Source of the DNA: Renibacterium sp043789415
GTDB taxonomy: Bacteria; Actinomycetota; Actinomycetes; Actinomycetales; Micrococcaceae
Assembly (NCBI RefSeq): GCF_043789415.1
Contig: NZ_JBDLLW010000003.1
Span: 62,001-126,000, forward strand
DNA length: 64,000 nucleotides
Direction of reading: 5' to 3'
The position numbers were made by a program, and so were the translations under genes. The notes beneath the pieces are model-generated. The model was not told the origin of the DNA, did no database searches, and saw only the letters and a list, made by a program, of their open reading frames with translations. Within the stretch, counting starts at the first letter, position 1. Each line of letters starts with the position of its first letter. Shown here in pieces: positions 28,637 through 36,480 of this stretch.

Positions 28637-29629
28637 TCACACCGTGGGAACTCTGGCTCCGCTGTCTTCTTCCTTCAGGTCGGCACTATAGCCTGCTTTA
28701 GCCGCACGTCCGCCCAGAATCAGCGCATAACTCCAGTAGGCAGCCAGGACCAGAGCACCGATGGTGATCTTCAGCCAGACCGGCAAGGACGACGGCGTGA
28801 CGAAGCCCTCCACCATGCCTGAGATCAGCAGCACCAGCGCCAGGCCTATCGCCGCGGTGATCAGCGAGCGAGCTTCGATCGCCAGCGCCTCGGAACGACG
28901 CCGGGGCCCGGGCGAGATCCAGGCCCAGAAGATTTTCAGCCCGGCGGCACCGGCGATGAAAATCGCCGTCATCTCCATCATCCCGTGCGGCAGAATATAG
29001 CTGAAGAAGACGTCGCCACGATCATAGGCGAACATCACCCCCGCCGAAGTACCCAGGCTCGAGGCATTTTCATAGAGCACCGCCGGTACAAAGAGTCCGG
29101 TGATCCCGAAAGCCACTTCCCGGGCGGCAACCCAGGCATTATTGGTCCACACCTGGCCGGCGAAGGAAGCGGCTGGGTTCTCGGAGTAGTAATTGACGAA
29201 TTCCTGATCGACGTAACGGCGGAAATCGGCGTCGCTACCCATCGCTTTGAGCACCTCAGGGGTATTTGCCACCCACACGCCGTAGAACAGAGCGACCAGC
29301 AGAAAAGCCACAGCGATCGACACGGTGAGCCAGCGAAGCCGATAGAACGCTACCGGCAGTGTCACGACGAAAAAAGCTGCAAAGTCTTCGAGGGCGTTGG
29401 ACCGGGCGCCGGTGAACCGGGTCCGGGCACGAGCCAGTAAGGTCGAAAGAGAGGCGGAAAGTGCGTTCTCCGGAGCGACCGAGCGAATCATCGAAAGATG
29501 AGTCGAGGTGCTCTGATACAACTTGAGCAACTCATCGGCTTCCACGCCGCTGAGCCTGCGCCGAGCAGCGAGCTCCTTCAACCGTGCCCATTCCTCACGG
29601 TGCACTATGGTGAAGGCGTCCAGATCCAC
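28637..29629 (-). CDS. SpoIIM-family (stage II sporulation protein M-like) membrane protein
   Basis: A 330-residue protein starting with a conserved soluble segment (MDLDAFTIVHREEWARLKEL, about residues 1-60), followed by five or so membrane segments. GMMEMTAIFIAGAAGLKI is the family hallmark. In sporulators SpoIIM drives peptidoglycan remodelling during engulfment; in non-sporulating actinomycetes the role is unknown. It is divergent from an RDD protein gene, a pairing widespread in the phylum. Confidence 0.85.
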   Translation of the reverse strand: MDLDAFTIVHREEWARLKELAARRRLSGVEADELLKLYQSTSTHLSMIRSVAPENALSASLSTLLARARTRFTGARSNALEDFAAFFVVTLPVAFYRLRWLTVSIAVAFLLVALFYGVWVANTPEVLKAMGSDADFRRYVDQEFVNYYSENPAASFAGQVWTNNAWVAAREVAFGITGLFVPAVLYENASSLGTSAGVMFAYDRGDVFFSYILPHGMMEMTAIFIAGAAGLKIFWAWISPGPRRRSEALAIEARSLITAAIGLALVLLISGMVEGFVTPSSLPVWLKITIGALVLAAYWSYALILGGRAAKAGYSADLKEEDSGARVPTV

Positions 29630-29635
29630 AACACC

Positions 29636-29641
29636 ACCCTA
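29636..29641 (-). promoter_or_regulatory. -10 element TAGGGT, spoIIM-like gene (leaderless)
   Basis: TAGGGT ends 6 bases before the GTG at 29629. Confidence 0.5.
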
Positions 29642-29673
29642 CTTGATGGCTCGGCTAGCCGAGCTAATTCGCA

Positions 29674-29679
29674 TAGGCT
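29674..29679 (+). promoter_or_regulatory. -10 element TAGGCT, RDD gene (leaderless)
   Basis: TAGGCT ends 7 bases before the ATG at 29687. Confidence 0.5.
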
Positions 29680-29686
29680 AGTCGGC

Positions 29687-30484
29687 ATGAGCAGCATCGT
29701 CACGGGAGAAGCCGTCGTTCTTGAACTGCGCCCGGCTTCATTCGCCGCCCGAGGCCTAGGCGCTTTGATCGATCTGCTCGCCACCGTGGTGGCTTACTAC
29801 CTCAGCCTGATGTTCATCTTCAACTTCGTCCGCGACATCGATAGGGCTGCCGGCACCGCGATCGTCACCAGCATGCTGGTGTTCTTCACCGTGATCGTGC
29901 CGATCACCGTGGAGACGCTGACTCGGGGAAAATCTCTCGGGAAATACGCTATGGGCCTGCGCATCGTGCGTGACGACGGTGGGTCCATTCGTTTTCGGCA
30001 GGCCTTGGTCAGGGGCCTGTTGGGATCCTTCGAGTTCTATATGACCTTCGGCACCGTCGCCTTCCTGGTCTCGATCCTCAATCAGAGGTCGAAGCGCCTA
30101 GGCGATATTGCTGCCGGCACCTACTCGATGCGAGAACGAGTGCCACCCACCCCGCTGATGGTGCTGAACACCCCACCCTATTTGCGGGCCTGGGCGCAAC
30201 TCGCCGATATCGGCAGGCTGCCGGATGGCTTGGCCAGACGGATCTCGCAATTTCAACAGCAAGCGGCAAAGATGACGCCGCTCTCACGCGATAACCTCGC
30301 GAGGTCTCTCGCCGATGAAGTGAGCGCCTGGGTCTCCCCGCCACCGCCCGCCGGAACCATGCCAGATGCATTCCTTATCGCGGTCTCCGCAGAGCGCAGA
30401 GATCGAGATTTCCGCCGGCTGACCGCCGCCAAAGAGCGCTCTGATCAGCTCGGATCCAGGCTCAGCCGGCTGCCCTTTGAGTAG
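29687..30484 (+). CDS. RDD family membrane protein
   Basis: A 265-residue protein. The RDD region spans about residues 15-150: FAARGLGALIDLLATVV with the conserved Arg and Asp, three membrane segments, and the RGKSLGKYAMGLRIVRDDGG motif. A cytoplasmic tail of about 110 residues is helical. An upstream extension of the same frame would overlap the divergent SpoIIM-like gene by 132 bases, so I use the ATG at 29687. The function is unknown, but the pairing with a SpoIIM-like protein suggests an envelope role. Confidence 0.85.
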   Translation: MSSIVTGEAVVLELRPASFAARGLGALIDLLATVVAYYLSLMFIFNFVRDIDRAAGTAIVTSMLVFFTVIVPITVETLTRGKSLGKYAMGLRIVRDDGGSIRFRQALVRGLLGSFEFYMTFGTVAFLVSILNQRSKRLGDIAAGTYSMRERVPPTPLMVLNTPPYLRAWAQLADIGRLPDGLARRISQFQQQAAKMTPLSRDNLARSLADEVSAWVSPPPPAGTMPDAFLIAVSAERRDRDFRRLTAAKERSDQLGSRLSRLPFE

Positions 30485-30642
30485 TCGGAAAAACGCCCGC
30501 CCCTGAACGCGATAGCCGAATGATTTCGGGATAGTGCACTGTCACCGCAGCGGGCCATCCCACATCATGAAATAGCTTCTGAATCGCTCAGCGCCAGCGG
30601 GCCAAGGGTACTTCGCGGAACACCGTCGAGTGGAGAGGGATA

Positions 30643-31893
30643 TCAGCGTGAGGCGTACTGCTTGAACGGGATATTCCAGTCTCCGAAGCCGTCGTCATTG
30701 GCGATGGTCTCCTTCGTGGTGCTGTTGCTGACGTGCACCACGGAACCGAAGAGGAAGTTATCGAACATGAACTTGGCGTTCTCCGCGTCCATGCCGATGC
30801 AGCCATGCGAGAGATTGGTCTGGCCGATATAGGGAAGCGCACTGTCGGTGGCCTGATGGATGAACTCACCGCTCAAGCTGAGTCTGGTGGCGTGCCGAAC
30901 CGTGATGGTTCCGTAGTCGGCCGGATCTCCCGGTTTCAGGCCGATCGTGGAAGCCTTGAAGACAGCTGGGTCTTGCTTATCCCGCAGTACCACCAGGTAG
31001 CCGGATGCTGAAGGGAACCTCAGATCGCCCATGGTGACCGGAATGGTACGAACCAGCTTGTCGTTGACGTAGTACTTGGCCACATGCGCCGCAGCGTCAG
31101 CTTCGAGGACCTGCTTATCGCCGACCTTCATCGTGATGGTCTTATTGAAATTGCCGATCTGGCCATTGCCGAAATCCACCCCGAAGAGTTTCATATCGAT
31201 GGTGACCGTGCTGCCGGCCTTCCAGAAGGTCTCCGGACGGTATCGCAATTTTTCATTGCCGTACCAGCGGAAAGCGCCGACCTGGCCCGAGGTGGAGCTG
31301 ATCTTAATGGCTTTTTCCACAGCTGCCTTATTGAGCACCGGCTCGCTGAAGTTCAATTCCACCGGCTGGCCCACACCGACCACTGAACCGTCGGGAACAT
31401 AGCTCCAGGCATCGGCTTCATTGCCTTCCGGCACAGTGCTGAAGGTCTGGCTCTTCGTGGTTTCCCGATTGGCCTGATCGACCACGGTGTAGTTGTAGGT
31501 ATAGCTGGTGTTGAACTTCAAGGGCGCGCCAGCGGTCCAGGTTGAACCGTCGGCGCTGACGCTGCCCTTCACCGCGGCACCGGTGGTGTCATCCACCAGA
31601 CTGACGTTCTTCACCGTGCCATTGGTCGCCTTCACCACGGCAGGGGTTGCCGGATTGACCGCGGCGGCGCCATCGGCCGGAGTCACGCCGAGCACCATGG
31701 GCTTGATCACCGGGGCGACCAGAGAAGGCTCGTTATTGGCCGGTTTCTGGGCCTCCGAGGCAATCGTGTTGTTCGCCCAGGTCGGCACGGTTGCCGCACC
31801 GACGCCGCCGGCCACCGCAAGAACGCAGACACCGGCGATCACGCCGATCTTCCAGCCCTTGCGGTTCTTCTTAACCTGTCCGACTTCAGTCAT
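30643..31893 (-). CDS. L,D-transpeptidase with Ig-like domains (YkuD)
   Basis: A 416-residue exported enzyme. A membrane-spanning signal is at about residues 14-35. Two Ig-like regions follow (about 60-260), then a YkuD catalytic domain (about 270-400) with H363 and C365 in NLSHGCIGM. Such enzymes form 3-3 cross-links in peptidoglycan and resist most penicillins. The actinobacterial Ldt layout (anchor, Ig domains, YkuD) is matched. I choose the ATG at 31893 because GGGGAG lies 6 bases before it; the TTG two codons earlier would sit directly on the SD. Confidence 0.92.
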   Translation of the reverse strand: MTEVGQVKKNRKGWKIGVIAGVCVLAVAGGVGAATVPTWANNTIASEAQKPANNEPSLVAPVIKPMVLGVTPADGAAAVNPATPAVVKATNGTVKNVSLVDDTTGAAVKGSVSADGSTWTAGAPLKFNTSYTYNYTVVDQANRETTKSQTFSTVPEGNEADAWSYVPDGSVVGVGQPVELNFSEPVLNKAAVEKAIKISSTSGQVGAFRWYGNEKLRYRPETFWKAGSTVTIDMKLFGVDFGNGQIGNFNKTITMKVGDKQVLEADAAAHVAKYYVNDKLVRTIPVTMGDLRFPSASGYLVVLRDKQDPAVFKASTIGLKPGDPADYGTITVRHATRLSLSGEFIHQATDSALPYIGQTNLSHGCIGMDAENAKFMFDNFLFGSVVHVSNSTTKETIANDDGFGDWNIPFKQYASR

Positions 31894-32020
31894 GCCCAAC
31901 TCCCCGCACCACAGCCCACACCAATAAATCCGGCAAAAATGTATATCTTATTTTAGCTCAGGATCGGCGATGCCCGGTGCCACGACGTGTCTCAGTAGGG
32001 CAACAAAACCCTGTGAAATA

Positions 32021-33487
32021 TCAGTACCGGTACTGCTCGGGCTTATAGGGCCCCGCGACGTCGATATCGAGGTACTCGGCCTGTTCCTTGCTCAGTTCGC
32101 TGAGCTCGGCACCGAGTGCGTCCAGGTGCAGGCGGGCCACCTTCTCGTCCAGGATCTTGGGCAGCACATAAACCTGATTCTCATACTCGTCTTCACCGTG
32201 CTTGGTGAAGAGCTCGATCTGCGCCATGGTCTGGTTGGTGAAGGAATTGCTCATCACAAAGGAGGGGTGTCCGGTGGCATTGCCCAAATTGAGCAGTCGC
32301 CCCTCGGAGAGCACGATGATGGAACGCTCCTCGGGCTGCCCGGCGTCGAAAACCCATTCGTGCACCTGCGGCTTGATCTCGGTCTTGCGCACCCCGGTCA
32401 CCCGGCCCAGACCAGCCATATCGATTTCATTGTCGAAATGACCGATATTGCCCACAATGGCCTTGTTCTTCATGGCGAGCATCTGATCAGCCATGATGAC
32501 ATCCTTATTGCCCGTGGTGGTGATGAAGATATCGCCCTGGTCGATCACCGAATCGAGCTTGGCCACCTGGTAGCCGTCCATGGCTGCCTGCAAAGCGCAG
32601 ATCGGGTCGATCTCGGTGACGATCACTCGTGCACCCTGGCCGCGGAGGGCTTCCGCGGCGCCCTTTCCGACGTCGCCATAACCGCAGACGACGGCGACCT
32701 TGCCGCCGATCAGCACGTCGGTCGCCCGGTTCAGGCCATCGGGAAGCGAGTGCCGGATGCCGTACTTATTGTCGAACTTGCTCTTGGTCACCGAGTCATT
32801 GACGTTGATCGCGGGGAACAGCAGCTTGCCCTGCTCCGCCAGCTGGTACAGCCGGTGCACCCCGGTGGTGGTCTCCTCCGTGACGCCCTGAATCTGCGCC
32901 GCGATCTTGGTCCATTTCTGCGGGTCCTCAGCACGAGCTGTGCGCAATCGCTGCAGGAAGATCAGCCACTCTTCGGAGTCGTCCTCGGCATCGGAGGGAA
33001 TCCAACCGGCCGCCTCGAATTCCACGCCCTTATGCACCAGCATGGTAGCGTCCCCGCCATCGTCGAGGATCATATTCGGGCCGAGTTCAGGATTCTCAGC
33101 GGCTCCTGGCCAGCTCAGGATCTGGTCAGCGGTCCACCAGTACTCTTCGAGGGTCTCGCCCTTCCAAGCGAAGACCGGCACGCCGGCGGGGTTCTCCACG
33201 GTGCCTTGACCTACGACGACGGCGGCAGCCGCCTCGTCCTGGGTTGAGAAAATATTGCAGGAGGCCCAGCGCACCTCAGCGCCCAACGCGACCAGAGTCT
33301 CGATCAGCACGGCGGTCTGCACGGTCATATGCAGTGAACCGGCGATTCGCGCGCCCTTGAGCGGCTTAATCTCGCCGAATTCCGCTCGAAGCGCCATCAG
33401 GCCAGGCATCTCGTGCTCAGCGAGCCGAATTTGGTGCCGACCTGCTTCCGCTAAGGAAATATCGGCAATTTTGTAATCAAAGGACAC
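32021..33487 (-). CDS. ahcY: Adenosylhomocysteinase
   Basis: A 488-residue NAD-dependent enzyme. The substrate region SCNIFSTQDEAAAA, the Rossmann signature VCGYGDVGKGAAEALRG and the C-terminal end PYKPEQYRY are all present. It splits S-adenosylhomocysteine into adenosine and homocysteine, relieving inhibition of the many SAM-dependent methylases. The GTG start has GAGGAG upstream, and the gene begins 9 bases after the Trm112 stop. With that spacing there is no room for a SAH riboswitch directly upstream. Confidence 0.97.
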   Translation of the reverse strand: MSFDYKIADISLAEAGRHQIRLAEHEMPGLMALRAEFGEIKPLKGARIAGSLHMTVQTAVLIETLVALGAEVRWASCNIFSTQDEAAAAVVVGQGTVENPAGVPVFAWKGETLEEYWWTADQILSWPGAAENPELGPNMILDDGGDATMLVHKGVEFEAAGWIPSDAEDDSEEWLIFLQRLRTARAEDPQKWTKIAAQIQGVTEETTTGVHRLYQLAEQGKLLFPAINVNDSVTKSKFDNKYGIRHSLPDGLNRATDVLIGGKVAVVCGYGDVGKGAAEALRGQGARVIVTEIDPICALQAAMDGYQVAKLDSVIDQGDIFITTTGNKDVIMADQMLAMKNKAIVGNIGHFDNEIDMAGLGRVTGVRKTEIKPQVHEWVFDAGQPEERSIIVLSEGRLLNLGNATGHPSFVMSNSFTNQTMAQIELFTKHGEDEYENQVYVLPKILDEKVARLHLDALGAELSELSKEQAEYLDIDVAGPYKPEQYRY

Positions 33488-33496
33488 AAGAACTCC

Positions 33497-33700
33497 TCAG
33501 GCGCTTTCGCCATCACGGTGTGGGATTGAACGGTGTTCTGCGGGTAGCAAGTTGGCGATGCCTTCTTGAATCGGATACCTCAGCAGTTGACCGGCTGCAT
33601 CGGGGGTATCGCTCACCAATTCGTCGTTTTCCTGGTGTAAGCGACCACCGCTCACCGGGCAACGGAGAATGCTCAGCAAACTACTTTGCAGATAGGACAT
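33497..33700 (-). CDS. Trm112 family protein
   Basis: A 67-residue protein with a single CPVSGGRL segment and a C-terminal YPIQEGIANLLPAE, matching the small zinc-ribbon-like Trm112 family. Eukaryotic and archaeal Trm112 activates several methyltransferases; bacterial partners are poorly known. Only one cysteine remains at the N-terminal knuckle, so metal binding is doubtful. Co-transcription with ahcY fits a role in methyl metabolism. Confidence 0.8.
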   Translation of the reverse strand: MSYLQSSLLSILRCPVSGGRLHQENDELVSDTPDAAGQLLRYPIQEGIANLLPAEHRSIPHRDGESA

Positions 33701-33706
33701 TTTTCT

Positions 33707-33712
33707 AGCCTA
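33707..33712 (-). promoter_or_regulatory. -10 element TAGGCT, Trm112-ahcY operon (leaderless)
   Basis: TAGGCT ends 6 bases before the ATG at 33700 and lies in the 22-base gap after the DUF3499 stop. Confidence 0.5.
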
Positions 33713-33722
33713 CTGCCTTCGT

Positions 33723-34127
33723 TCAGTCCCGAAGAATCCTCAGGTGCCCGCGCCTGCTGGCGTGGCTGGGGGCTCCACCGCGTTCGGTGGGTGACTCCAG
33801 GGGCGTCCGGATACCACGCTGCGCTATACCCGCACTCGGTCCCTCATCTTCCGGCGCGGCAGCGGCCTCTCGAACCGCGTCAGCGAGGGCCAAAAGATCA
33901 TCGGGGTTCGGCGGAGGCGGGGTATCCGGCAGCGCCAAGCGGAGCACTTCCCAGCCACGTGGAGCGGTGAGTCGCTCAGCGTGCAGAGCACACAAATCGT
34001 AACTATGCGGTTCCGCGTAGGTGGCTAATGGGCCGAGCACCACGGTGGAATCAGCGTAGACATAAGTCAGCGTGGCCACCGCGGATCGCTGGCAACCGGA
34101 ACGTGAACACTGACGCATCTTTCCCAC
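33723..34127 (-). CDS. DUF3499 family protein
   Basis: A 134-residue protein with C-x4-C near the N-terminus (CSRSGC), the conserved block ATLTYVYADSTVVLGPLATY, then YDLCALHAERLTAPRGWEVL, and a basic tail ending RRGHLRILRD. The four-cysteine/histidine pattern suggests a metal-binding fold; the function is unknown. I place the start at GTG 34127 (MGKMRQCSR). This fits the family N-terminus and the upstream -10; the ATG three codons later has no usable SD. It is divergent from the zincin-like gene, as in M. tuberculosis Rv3258c/Rv3259. Confidence 0.85.
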   Translation of the reverse strand: MGKMRQCSRSGCQRSAVATLTYVYADSTVVLGPLATYAEPHSYDLCALHAERLTAPRGWEVLRLALPDTPPPPNPDDLLALADAVREAAAAPEDEGPSAGIAQRGIRTPLESPTERGGAPSHASRRGHLRILRD

Positions 34128-34135
34128 GAATATGT

Positions 34136-34141
34136 AGCCTA
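34136..34141 (-). promoter_or_regulatory. -10 element TAGGCT, DUF3499 gene
   Basis: TAGGCT ends 8 bases before GTG 34127, or 17 bases before the alternative ATG 34118. Confidence 0.4.
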
Positions 34142-34225
34142 CCCTCCTGATGGCCGGTTGTCCGGGCACGTTGAGTTCAACGGCACGCGCCGTACTCAAA
34201 GTCGACCGAAAAGAACGATTGGGAC

Positions 34226-34231
34226 TAGCAT
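34226..34231 (+). promoter_or_regulatory. -10 element TAGCAT, zincin-like gene (leaderless)
   Basis: TAGCAT ends 6 bases before the ATG at 34238. Confidence 0.5.
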
Positions 34232-34237
34232 CTAAAT

Positions 34238-34750
34238 ATGCAGTTCGCGCGAGTTGAAGGATGGCAGATCCGGCTCTCAACGTCGCCTCTCGACGAGGCT
34301 CCGAAGGCGGCCGGACGCAGGGCTTTCCGGGCCCGGCATCGTGATCGGCACGGTCGCGGGCTGAGAGGGCAGTTGCTCTTGCCACCGTTGCCCGGAGCGC
34401 GCAGCAGATCTGAACGATTCGACGATCTGGTCGGTGAATCAGCGGACCGTCTGGAAGACATCTGGGGTGCCGCGATGGACCGTTTGCAGTTCGCCGTGGA
34501 AGAGATCCCCGGTGATCTGGAGACCCTGATGCTGCTCGGCGAGGCTCCTCCTTTGGCGGCTTTCCGTCCGGCACAGGACCGGGAACCGGCCACCATCACG
34601 GTGTATCGCAGGCCCATTCTGCAAAACACTGAAACCGAGGAAGAACTCAGAGAAGTAGTTCACGACGCCGTCGTCGAGCAGGTGGCCGGTTACCTGAATC
34701 TCAGCCCGGAAGCCGTTGACCCCAGTTATGGCAGGATGCGGCGCTTCTAA
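34238..34750 (+). CDS. Zincin-like metallopeptidase family protein with degenerate active site
   Basis: A 170-residue protein of the small DUF1025/zincin-like family. The segment ITVYRRPIL and the following helix align with the family core. Where an HExxH zinc motif would be expected, the helix reads VVHDAVVEQVAGYLNL, which keeps the glutamate but lacks the paired histidines. This suggests loss of zinc-dependent catalysis or a different metal mode. The N-terminal ~50 residues are Arg-rich. It is divergent from DUF3499, in the same arrangement as Rv3259. Confidence 0.75.
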   Translation: MQFARVEGWQIRLSTSPLDEAPKAAGRRAFRARHRDRHGRGLRGQLLLPPLPGARSRSERFDDLVGESADRLEDIWGAAMDRLQFAVEEIPGDLETLMLLGEAPPLAAFRPAQDREPATITVYRRPILQNTETEEELREVVHDAVVEQVAGYLNLSPEAVDPSYGRMRRF

Positions 34751-34794
34751 ACGATGTCCGTGCTGCAACGGCGACGGATCTTAGCCCGAAAGAA

Positions 34795-36480
34795 TCAGTA
34801 TCCCAGGGCGATCTGCATACTCGGCTGGTTCACCACACTGCGCGGGATGCCGATGATCGCCAGTCCATTTCCTCCGGCCTGAGTGACCACTTGCGCACCG
34901 TACACCGCATCACCGTTGGCCGAAACCAAGAACCCGGCGACGCCTGGACCGGCCAGCTGCGCCGGATCGACCATGACGGTGGTGCCGGCCTTCACATCGA
35001 GGCTTTTCGCGGCCAGTATTCCGCCATTGCGCAGGATCGGGGTGAGTGCCAGCTTGGCCGCTCCACCGGGAGCGCTGAAGCTCAGCTTGCTAGCTGCCCC
35101 GGAGGGCAGCACGATGACTTGGCTGTCGGTGATCTTGGCTGCGGCAGCGGAACTGGCCAGGTCGATGGCCTCGCCGGTCTTGCTGCCGCGGACGCTGCGG
35201 ACCGATGCGGTCATCTGGGCGTCCGCGTTCAGATCGACTGTGTAATTGCCCGCCGGTAAACCGCTCAAAGGCAGCTCCGTAACAGATCCTGCTTTGGCCG
35301 TGAAAACACCACCATTAGGCAGCGCGACCGGCCCGCCCTGCCCGTACACCTTGACCTGGACGACCGTGTCGCTACCACCCGGTACCGCCACCTGAAGAGT
35401 GCTCTGGGCATCTTGATAACCCGATTGGCCCGCTATCTTACTCGCCAGTGCAGGGTCCAAGGCCTGAATGCCGGTGATCACTTGCCGCTGGTTCGGGGCC
35501 GCTGCCGGGCTCAGATTCTCCACCCCACCGGAGGTGAGCCCGCGCAGCACAGACTGCTGGATCACGGCAGCCACCGGGCCGCCCGTGGAACGCAGATGCA
35601 CCGCGAGCTCTTTCTGCCCCGGCGCCAGCCCAGCCAGCACGATCGCCCTATTGGTTCCGGGTGCCACCAGGAGACCTCGAGCCCCAGGGCTCTGAACCTG
35701 GCCGGAAGCCCCGTAAAGATCCAGATTGATGGTTGCCGGAGTGGCAGAGGAGTTCGAAATATTCAGAATCGCGGTGCGCCCGACTTCGGTGCTTGCGCCC
35801 ACCAACCACAGATCATTCGAGGGAGCCTGACAGCTGCTGCCCGCCAGACCTTGCAAATCGCCGTCCTGCGCGCTGAAGACCTGTACCGCACCGGCCGGGG
35901 TTCTCCGATCATTGACCGGATCTGCCCTGAGCACTGAGGGGACAGCCACATTCTTCGCCGGCAGCCCGGCGGCCTTTCCGAGCGAGGGAGCCGCACCGGG
36001 GGTCGGACTGGGAGTGGCATTGGGCTGGCTGGAGATTTTGGCGAGCGGGGAAGCCTCCGGGCTCAAGCTCACCAGGGAGCTAGTGGGGAGTGTCGATTGA
36101 TCGTCACTGAGCACCAAGGCGGAGATCTGATTACTGGAGGTAGAGGAAGCGGGAGAGAACTGGGGATCCGTGCCAGCGCCGGAACTTTGCAATAACTGGG
36201 CCGGGCCCACGCAATTCGTCACGGTCTGACCGGCCGGTAACTGAGCGGACTGCACGTCAAAGGGCTTAGCAGCGGCCGGTCCGGGAAACACACTGCCCGC
36301 CGCCACCAAAACTGCTGCGACCAGTGTGATGCCAGCCCCGCTAACGACTCCCCAGGCGGCAACTGCCCCAGCTTTCTTGGCTTGTCGCCTCTTGCCTGTG
36401 GTCTCAGTGGCCTTGGCTTCAGTGGCTTTCGTCTCGGGATCTTTCACCTCGGAATGATCATTAGTCTCAGAGCGATTCAT
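34795..36480 (-). CDS. DUF5719 family protein
   Basis: A 561-residue protein with a charged cytoplasmic N-terminus (about residues 1-38), one membrane segment (about 42-66) and a long Ala/Gly/Ser-rich extracytoplasmic part with repeated beta-sandwich-like stretches. The family is found beside giant glycosyltransferases in actinobacteria; the role is unknown. The ATG at 36480 has GGAGG at 6 bases and overlaps the glycosyltransferase gene by 14 bases, which implies coupled translation. An earlier ATG at 36501 lacks an SD. Confidence 0.8.
   Translation of the reverse strand: MNRSETNDHSEVKDPETKATEAKATETTGKRRQAKKAGAVAAWGVVSGAGITLVAAVLVAAGSVFPGPAAAKPFDVQSAQLPAGQTVTNCVGPAQLLQSSGAGTDPQFSPASSTSSNQISALVLSDDQSTLPTSSLVSLSPEASPLAKISSQPNATPSPTPGAAPSLGKAAGLPAKNVAVPSVLRADPVNDRRTPAGAVQVFSAQDGDLQGLAGSSCQAPSNDLWLVGASTEVGRTAILNISNSSATPATINLDLYGASGQVQSPGARGLLVAPGTNRAIVLAGLAPGQKELAVHLRSTGGPVAAVIQQSVLRGLTSGGVENLSPAAAPNQRQVITGIQALDPALASKIAGQSGYQDAQSTLQVAVPGGSDTVVQVKVYGQGGPVALPNGGVFTAKAGSVTELPLSGLPAGNYTVDLNADAQMTASVRSVRGSKTGEAIDLASSAAAAKITDSQVIVLPSGAASKLSFSAPGGAAKLALTPILRNGGILAAKSLDVKAGTTVMVDPAQLAGPGVAGFLVSANGDAVYGAQVVTQAGGNGLAIIGIPRSVVNQPSMQIALGY

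Noticed and set aside
29498..29686. 63-residue N-terminal extension of the RDD protein
   Set aside because: It overlaps the divergent SpoIIM-like gene and its promoter; the ATG at 29687 has a -10 hexamer 7 bases upstream and matches the family start.
31970..33247. 425-codon open frame antisense to ahcY
   Set aside because: Shadow of ahcY; no ribosome binding site or domain, and composition mirrors the third codon positions of ahcY.
33488..33496. SAH riboswitch before ahcY
   Set aside because: Only 9 bases separate ahcY from Trm112, so no aptamer can fit; the operon promoter also has no leader.
34128..34574. Longer frame of DUF3499 through the divergent zincin gene
   Set aside because: The extra 149 codons are antisense to the zincin-like gene and Arg/Pro-rich without family similarity.
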